Shown here in pieces: positions 59,059 through 64,000 of a stretch of 64,000 nt of DNA. Under the pieces are notes generated by a model that was given only the letters and a program-made list of their open reading frames with translations, was not told the origin of the DNA and did no database searches. Location of the stretch: the NCBI RefSeq assembly GCF_040703035.1, contig NZ_CP159996.1, forward strand, positions 1,212,001 to 1,276,000, in the 5' to 3' direction. The position numbers and the translations under genes were made by a program. Numbering within the stretch: position 1 is the first letter of the stretch; every line of letters starts with the position of its first letter. The DNA comes from Terribacillus aidingensis (GTDB taxonomy: Bacteria > Bacillota > Bacilli > Bacillales > Amphibacillaceae).

Positions 59059-60783
59059 ATGTTTGAAAGAAGAACCGGAGCAGTCCTTGCTGACCAATTA
59101 GTCGATTGGGGTGTAGATCATATATACGGCATACCTGGCGATTCGGTAAATGAATTCATCAGTGATCTACATAAGAAAGAGGACGAATTAAAATTCATTC
59201 AAGTCCGTCACGAGGAAGCCGGAGCACTTGCTGCTGCTGCCTATGCCAAGCTTACCGGTAAGCTTGGGGTATGTCTGTCGATTGCAGGACCTGGAGCAGT
59301 CCATTTGCTTAATGGATTATATGATGCGCGGGAAGACAAAGCACCAGTCTTAGCTATCGTCGGACAAGTGCCTAGCAATGAGCTGGGTACTGGAGCTTTT
59401 CAGGAAGTAAAACTGGAGCAGATGTTTGAAGACGTCGCTGTTTTCAATGAAAGGGCAGAATCATTTGAACAGCTGCCTGATCTTTTGAATCAAGCAATCC
59501 GGGAAGCATATGCCAATTCAGGAGTCAGTGTTCTTGTAGTCTCCGATGATCTATTCGCCGAGAAGCACCCGGAAAAGCCCGGTAAAACATCTGCCAATTA
59601 TGCAAAACCAAGAATTGCTCCTGCTAGGCAAGATCTTGAGGAAGCAGTCAAATTGATCAATAAAGCAAAAAAACCGATAATTTTAGCGGGAAAAGGGGCA
59701 AAACACGCTCGTACGGAGCTGCTTACATTTGCAGAGCATATCAAGTCTCCGATTATTTTAAGCCTTCTGGCCAAAGGGATCATTCCTGACCATCATAGTT
59801 ACTGCTTGGGGCAGCATGGGCAGATAGGAACTACACCATCTTATGAGGCGATTAATGAAGCGGATTTGCTGCTGCTTGTTGGTACCAGCTTCCCGTATCG
59901 TTCGTTCTTGCCGGACAATCTGCCAGCAATCCAAATTGATAACAAGGCAAGCGCAATTGGAAGTATCTATCCTGTAGAGGTCGGTTTGCCTGGGGATGCA
60001 AAAGAAGTGCTAGAAGAGTTGACAATGGCTGCCGAGGAAAAGGCTGAGACGGATTATATCGAAAAATACCAAGCTAAAATGAAAGAATGGCATACACAGC
60101 TTCAACTCCAGAAGAAAAGGGAGGAATCACCAATCCAGCCTCCGCAAATTATGTATGCTTTAGAAAAGAATATGGATAAAGATGCTGTCATTTCATCCGA
60201 TGTAGGAAATGTAACTGTTTGGACTACGCGGTATTTACCTTTGACACAGCAGGATTTTGTTGTTTCAGGACGACTTGCAACGATGGGCTGCGGACTGCCT
60301 GGAGCAATTGCTGCCAAAATGGCATATCCCGATAAGCAAGCAATAGCCATATGCGGGGACGGCGGCTTCAGCATGAATATGCAGGACTTTGTCACTGCGG
60401 TAAAATACGATTTGCCAGTGAAAGTGATCGTCCTTAATAACAGTCAGCTTGGTTTAATCAAATTCGAACAAGCGACGATCGGTTCATCCAACTACGGAAT
60501 TGATATGGGAGAAATGAATTTTGCTCAATTTGGTCAATCCTGCGGAGGCGAGGGCTACCGAGTGGAAAAATTCGAAGACTTGGAGACAAGTATCAAGCAA
60601 GCATTCCTCTCCGATAAACCAGCGATTATTGATGTGGTGATTGAAGATATGGCGCCGCTGCCAGGGAAAATTTCTTACCAGCAGGCTGTGAAATATACCG
60701 AATATCTGATAAAAGAATTCTTCTCCACCGGGAAAATAGAGCTCCCGAATATGAAGGAGTCAGTAAAACGCTTATTGAAATAA
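59059..60783 (+). CDS. ydaP: ThDP-dependent pyruvate oxidase (YdaP/PoxB-like)
   Basis: 574 aa, the same length as B. subtilis YdaP. ThDP enzyme: IYGIPGDSVNEF, catalytic Glu in RHEEAGALAAAAYAK, IAGPGAVHLLNG, and the ThDP-Mg motif CGDGGFSMNMQDF with NNSQLGL. Oxidises pyruvate to acetate and CO2 with quinone or oxygen; could feed electrons to the bd oxidase nearby. The start is preceded by CGGGAG. A second ATG with a stronger site (59039) opens an overlapping short frame, described under findings. Confidence 0.88.
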   Translation: MFERRTGAVLADQLVDWGVDHIYGIPGDSVNEFISDLHKKEDELKFIQVRHEEAGALAAAAYAKLTGKLGVCLSIAGPGAVHLLNGLYDAREDKAPVLAIVGQVPSNELGTGAFQEVKLEQMFEDVAVFNERAESFEQLPDLLNQAIREAYANSGVSVLVVSDDLFAEKHPEKPGKTSANYAKPRIAPARQDLEEAVKLINKAKKPIILAGKGAKHARTELLTFAEHIKSPIILSLLAKGIIPDHHSYCLGQHGQIGTTPSYEAINEADLLLLVGTSFPYRSFLPDNLPAIQIDNKASAIGSIYPVEVGLPGDAKEVLEELTMAAEEKAETDYIEKYQAKMKEWHTQLQLQKKREESPIQPPQIMYALEKNMDKDAVISSDVGNVTVWTTRYLPLTQQDFVVSGRLATMGCGLPGAIAAKMAYPDKQAIAICGDGGFSMNMQDFVTAVKYDLPVKVIVLNNSQLGLIKFEQATIGSSNYGIDMGEMNFAQFGQSCGGEGYRVEKFEDLETSIKQAFLSDKPAIIDVVIEDMAPLPGKISYQQAVKYTEYLIKEFFSTGKIELPNMKESVKRLLK

Positions 60784-60816
60784 GAAAAGCCTGAGCGATA
60801 AGCTCAGGCTTTTTAT
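60784..60816. terminator. Bidirectional terminator between ydaP and rnjA
   Basis: AAAGCCTGAGC / GCTCAGGCTTTTT hairpin between convergent stops. Confidence 0.9.
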
Positions 60817-62483
60817 TATACTTCCATGATGATAGGAAGTACCATTGGGCGGCGTTTTGTTTTTTCGAACAAGAACGGCGCAATTGTATCTGTAATTTCA
60901 TTTTTGATTTCAGACCATTGTGTTGTTTTTCTTTCCATCACTTTATTCAAATGAGCAGAAACGATTTTTTGTGCCTCATTGATAAGGTCTTCTGATTCAC
61001 GCATGTATACAAATCCGCGAGAGATGATATCCGGACCGGAAGCGATGCGGAATTCTTTCATATTAATGCTGACAACAACGATGACCAGCCCTTCTTCGGA
61101 AAGAATGCGGCGATCACGTAATACGATATTACCGATATCACCAATACCGCTGCCGTCCACATAAATGGAACCGGATGGAATCTTACCTGCAATGGCAGCA
61201 CTATCTTTGCCTAATGCCAGTACATCTCCGTTATCCATGATGAATGAATTCTCTTCGCTAATACCAGTAAGCTTACCAAGTTTCATATGCTCTACTAGCA
61301 TGCGGTATTCCCCGTGAATTGGCATGAAGTATTTCGGATTCATCAGGCGAAGCATTAGCTTTTGTTCTTCTTGACTGCCGTGACCGGAAGTGTGGATGTT
61401 ATTCAATGCGCCATGGATAACATCAGCTCCTGCACGATATAGCATATTGATGATACGGCTAACACTGATTGCGTTACCCGGAATCGGTGAAGACGAGAAG
61501 ACAACCGAATCACCAGGCTGAATTTGAATCTGACGATGTGTTCCGTTGGCGATACGAGAAAGTGCAGCCATCGGTTCACCTTGTGAACCCGTACATAGGA
61601 TAACAACTTCATTCGCTGGCAGACGATTGATCTGATGCGAATCAATGAATGTTTCCTTCGGTGCATTGATGAATCCAAGTTCGATACCAAGGTTGATGTT
61701 CGTTTCCATGCTTCTTCCGAAAATGGCAACTTTACGACCTGTTTTCACAGCTGAATCAATTACTTGCTGCAACCGATGGATATTGGAAGCAAAAGTAGCG
61801 AAAATCAAGCGGCCATCAACACGTCTGAAAATATCGCTGATACTTTCACCAACAACACGTTCAGACATGGTGAATCCTGGTACTTCACTGTTAGTTGAGT
61901 CGGATAGTAAGCAAAGTACGCCTTCTTTACCGATTTCAGCCATTTTAGCTATGTCAGCTGGCTGTCCGACTGGAGTGAAATCAAATTTGAAGTCACCAGT
62001 ATGCACGATGTTGCCAGGAGGGGTCTTGACGACTACACCGAACGATTCTGGAATACTGTGTGTTGTACGGAAGAAGCTGACAGAAGTCTTTCTGAACTTG
62101 ATGATGTCATCTTCCCCATAAATGTTAAGCTTGGCATTACGCAAGAGGCCGTGCTCATCCAATTTATTTTTGATCATTCCCATTGCAAGTTTCCCTGCAT
62201 AAATCGGAATGTTCACTTCTTTCAAGAGGTAAGGTACGCCGCCGATGTGGTCCTCGTGACCGTGAGTAATGAACAAGCCTTTAATTTTGTCTTGGTTTTG
62301 TACGATGTAAGTGAAATCAGGAATAACATAATCGATGCCGAGAAGCTCGTCCTCAGGGAATTTGATTCCTGCATCGATGATGATGATTTCATCCTGGAAT
62401 TGGACCCCATACATGTTTTTGCCGATTTCTCCGAGTCCGCCGATGGCAAAAACAGCTGTTTGGTCATTTTTTACGAATTTCAT
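60816..62483 (-). CDS. rnjA: Ribonuclease J1
   Basis: 555 aa. Metallo-beta-lactamase/beta-CASP RNase: zinc motif [10 protein letters not shown], beta-CASP motifs ([35 protein letters not shown]) and the C-terminal RNase J domain. Endo- and 5'-3' exoribonuclease central to mRNA decay. Its ATG overlaps the rpoY stop (ATGA), so the two are translated together as in B. subtilis. Confidence 0.97.
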   Translation of the reverse strand: MKFVKNDQTAVFAIGGLGEIGKNMYGVQFQDEIIIIDAGIKFPEDELLGIDYVIPDFTYIVQNQDKIKGLFITHGHEDHIGGVPYLLKEVNIPIYAGKLAMGMIKNKLDEHGLLRNAKLNIYGEDDIIKFRKTSVSFFRTTHSIPESFGVVVKTPPGNIVHTGDFKFDFTPVGQPADIAKMAEIGKEGVLCLLSDSTNSEVPGFTMSERVVGESISDIFRRVDGRLIFATFASNIHRLQQVIDSAVKTGRKVAIFGRSMETNINLGIELGFINAPKETFIDSHQINRLPANEVVILCTGSQGEPMAALSRIANGTHRQIQIQPGDSVVFSSSPIPGNAISVSRIINMLYRAGADVIHGALNNIHTSGHGSQEEQKLMLRLMNPKYFMPIHGEYRMLVEHMKLGKLTGISEENSFIMDNGDVLALGKDSAAIAGKIPSGSIYVDGSGIGDIGNIVLRDRRILSEEGLVIVVVSINMKEFRIASGPDIISRGFVYMRESEDLINEAQKIVSAHLNKVMERKTTQWSEIKNEITDTIAPFLFEKTKRRPMVLPIIMEV

Positions 62484-62692
62484 TTCGCTTGCTCCAATTT
62501 GAAATCTTCGGATTGCTTCTCATATGCAAGATGCGCTTCATCGAGCGGCTGGATGAACTCGATGTTGATGTCACGATCTGCTAATGTGTTACGTACCTGT
62601 CTTACACTTTCCGCTTCCATGTACAAGCTTTTGGAACGCTCGCGTACAGGAATTTCGGATGGGTTTTCCTGATAAAATACTTTAAATACCAT
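62480..62692 (-). CDS. rpoY: RNA polymerase epsilon subunit
   Basis: 70 aa. [29 protein letters not shown] and [18 protein letters not shown] are the YkzG/RpoY signatures. ATG at 62692 after GGAGAGA; longer forms carry a leader without similarity. Small subunit bound near the RNA polymerase jaw in Firmicutes. Upstream leader of about 260 nt. Confidence 0.93.
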   Translation of the reverse strand: MVFKVFYQENPSEIPVRERSKSLYMEAESVRQVRNTLADRDINIEFIQPLDEAHLAYEKQSEDFKLEQAK

Positions 62693-62783
62693 ATCTATCT
62701 CTCCTATTCTTATGGTTGACAATTGCTTTATATCCATAACGAACGGAGCAAGTCTGTTTAAGAACCGAATTGCTGGCGTATTG

Positions 62784-62885
62784 CTATTCAGTTAGATCTT
62801 GTCCGCACGTAGTAGGCACTCGTCGTTTTTGGCCAAATAAATCTTTCCACCGTTTCTTTAACTTTTCCTTCAAACGCTTGAGCAC
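62784..62885 (-). CDS. Possible 33-residue basic amphipathic peptide in the rpoY leader
   Basis: GTG start 9 nt after AAAGGAG gives [19 protein letters not shown] (after the initiator) and ends [11 protein letters not shown]. The first 20 residues form an idealised Lys/Leu amphipathic helix. It lies between the likely promoter (62958-62986) and rpoY. The reading frame extends further 5' but without a ribosome site. Not recognised; may be a leader peptide or chance. Confidence 0.35.
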   Translation of the reverse strand: MLKRLKEKLKKRWKDLFGQKRRVPTTCGQDLTE

Positions 62886-62957
62886 ACGAAGCAACTCCTT
62901 TCGTTTCGAGAAAAGCAAGAAAAAACGTTTACCCGTCCAATCCCTCTTACTTACAGT

Positions 62958-62986
62958 ATAGTATGAAAACGCTAAGATGAAAACAA
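62958..62986 (-). promoter_or_regulatory. Candidate SigA promoter of the rpoY-rnjA transcript
   Basis: On the minus strand, TTGTTT, 17 nt, TACTAT. It would yield a 5' leader of about 260 nt before rpoY. Confidence 0.5.
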
Positions 62987-63153
62987 AAACACAGCATACT
63001 TTCAAAAAAACTGCCGATAAAAGGAAGGGATGGTTGTTTTCTCTTGGGATTCATGTAAAGATATTTTTCGACGAACCTGCATAACTTATACTCGATTATA
63101 AGAAGTAGAGAAGAAAGATGCAAGGGCAGGAACGACTAGGAGGAGGATGTACT

Positions 63154-63927
63154 ATGGAGAAAAGAATCGTATTCCTTGATATCGATGGCACTATTCTGAA
63201 CACAAAGGGTGAAATTCCTCAGGCAACAAAAGAAGCTGTTCAGGCATTGAAGGAGAATGGTCATTACGTTGCAATTGCGACAGGGCGGGCTCCGTTCATG
63301 TTTGAGGAAATCCGCAAAGAGCTTGGTATTAATTCTTTTGTAAGCTATAACGGTCAGTACGTCGTTTTCGAAGATGAAGTCATCTATCGTAATCCAATCA
63401 AAAGGGAGCACTTGCTGCATTTGTATGATGAAGCATCCGAGAAAGAGCATGCAATGGTGTTTATGGGAGATACGATCATGAAGGCTTCGGAAACGGATAA
63501 TGAATTTGTGCGTGACAGCCTGGCGTCTCTTGGGTTTACATATCCGGAAATTGATAAAGACTATTTCCATCATGAACCAATTTACCAAGCGCTTCTATTT
63601 TGTGAGGCAGATGATCAAGAAGAATATTCCTCCCATCATAACCATGTCCGGTTCATTCGATGGCATCCGCTTTCCTGTGATGTCCTGCCTGGTGATGGTT
63701 CCAAGAAAATCGGGGTCATGAAATTACTTGAGGCGGCGGATCTTTCTGTAGAATTGTCTTATGCTTGCGGAGATGGATTGAATGATTTGGAGATGATCGA
63801 ATTTGCCGGTACTGGTATTGTGATGGGGAATGCAGTGCCGGAATTGAAGGAGCTGGCTGACATCCAGACCGCCCATGTGGATGAAGACGGACTTGCGCTT
63901 GGCCTGAAAGAGGCTGGGTTGATATAA
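63154..63927 (+). CDS. ykrA: Cof-type HAD-superfamily phosphatase (YkrA)
   Basis: 257 aa. HAD motif I FLDIDGTILN (Asp9 nucleophile, Asp11), Cof-type C2 cap, motif III Lys in GDGSKKIGVM and motif IV CGDGLNDLEMIEFAG. Cof-type enzymes hydrolyse sugar phosphates, flavin phosphates and the like; substrate unknown here. ATG at 63154 with AGGAGGAGG. Position beside rpoY-rnjA and defB is as in B. subtilis ykrA. Confidence 0.92.
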   Translation: MEKRIVFLDIDGTILNTKGEIPQATKEAVQALKENGHYVAIATGRAPFMFEEIRKELGINSFVSYNGQYVVFEDEVIYRNPIKREHLLHLYDEASEKEHAMVFMGDTIMKASETDNEFVRDSLASLGFTYPEIDKDYFHHEPIYQALLFCEADDQEEYSSHHNHVRFIRWHPLSCDVLPGDGSKKIGVMKLLEAADLSVELSYACGDGLNDLEMIEFAGTGIVMGNAVPELKELADIQTAHVDEDGLALGLKEAGLI

Positions 63928-63962
63928 AAAAATGCGCACTCTGCGAGAGTGCGCATTTTTTA
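63926..63962. terminator. Bidirectional terminator between ykrA and the deformylase gene
   Basis: AAAAAATGCGCACTC / GAGTGCGCATTTTTT hairpin between convergent stops. Confidence 0.9.
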
Positions 63963-64000
63963 TAATTCAATCGGTTTAGAGTTATCCGGCTGTGCGAAAG
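63960..64000 (-). CDS. C-terminal end of a probable peptide deformylase (DefB), cut by the window
   Basis: Only the last 12 complete codons are visible on the minus strand: FAQPDNSKPIEL then stop. This aligns by eye with the C-terminal tail of B. subtilis DefB (FKEPENAIAIER), and defB is the neighbour of ykrA there. The evidence is short, so the call depends mainly on synteny. Confidence 0.5.
   Translation of the reverse strand, partial: FAQPDNSKPIEL

Noticed and set aside
62784..63005. 73-codon version of the minus-strand ORF in the rpoY leader
   Set aside because: Its TTG start lies upstream of the likely promoter and has no ribosome site; only the shorter GTG form was kept, at low confidence.

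Overview
The window is chromosomal DNA of a low-GC, endospore-forming member of the Bacillaceae. The evidence is an RNase J1/RpoY pair, a Spo0E-type phosphatase, a YjcZ-type sporulation protein, the acetylase branch of the diaminopimelate pathway (PatA, DapH, N-acetyl-DAP deacetylase), a T-box, a TPP riboswitch, and candidate CcpA, CodY, SigB and SigK sites. Gene order at about 42.2-50.8 kb (patA, ykyB, ykuE, cbpB, dapH, ykuR, ykuT, ykuU, ykuV) and 58.3-64 kb (ktrC, rnjA, rpoY, ykrA, defB) follows the yku and ykq/ykr regions of Bacillus subtilis. ccpC, ykuN-P and other genes are missing and some unrelated genes are inserted. The genus is not resolved; a Terribacillus/Oceanobacillus-like relative is a guess. 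No tRNA, rRNA, CRISPR array, IS transposase or prophage was seen.

Layout. 0-10.4 kb is accessory and surface-related: a 5'-truncated erythromycin-esterase-family gene, a PAS-STAS protein, a thiosulfate uptake pair (tsuA/tsuB), a lipoprotein, an SDR-family protein, a secreted GH30 glycosidase with its own cre site, a DinB protein, an RDD protein and an unknown membrane protein. 10.4-10.7 kb holds a MITE-like repeat. 10.7-17.3 kb has an ArsR-DUF2087 regulator with its MFS exporter, a lipid kinase, an LCP cell-wall ligase, an Arg/Gly/Ser-rich small protein, a Hanks-type kinase, and an SPFH plus ribbon-helix-helix pair behind a perfect palindrome. 17.3-28.5 kb is one nine-gene branched-chain amino-acid operon on the minus strand (ilvD, T-box, ilvB, ilvH, ilvC, leuA, leuB, leuC, leuD, ilvA). 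Its control region has a SigA promoter, two CodY-like boxes and a cre site.

28.7-32.1 kb encodes a giant collagen-like protein with about 269 Gly-X-Y triplets. 32-42 kb carries oligoendopeptidase F, a peptide transporter, a TPP-riboswitch-controlled thiT, a SigB-promoted stress protein, a disulfide oxidoreductase, a KtrB/D-type K+ channel subunit and sporulation genes. 42-51 kb is the yku region (diaminopimelate synthesis, c-di-AMP-binding CBS protein, mechanosensitive channel, peroxiredoxin/thioredoxin). 51-58 kb has an alanyl-tRNA editing protein, a heterodimeric ABC exporter with one degenerate ATP site, and a YthAB-type cytochrome bd. 58-64 kb has ktrC, pyruvate oxidase, rnjA-rpoY, a HAD phosphatase and the last codons of a peptide deformylase.

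The genes link in several ways. KtrC (58.3 kb) can gate the KtrB/D-type subunit at 40.1 kb. PatA (42.3 kb), DapH and the deacetylase (47-48.8 kb) are consecutive steps of one pathway. ThiT supplies thiamine, whose diphosphate is the cofactor of IlvB and YdaP. The peptide transporter and PepF can feed amino acids to the same pools that CodY and the T-box sense. No clear-cut new multi-gene system was found. The strongest leads are the SPFH/RHH operon with an operator-like palindrome over its start site, the intra-operonic T-box, an apparent AUU start codon in ilvA, a possible 33-residue basic peptide in the rpoY-rnjA leader, and the ArsR operator pair.
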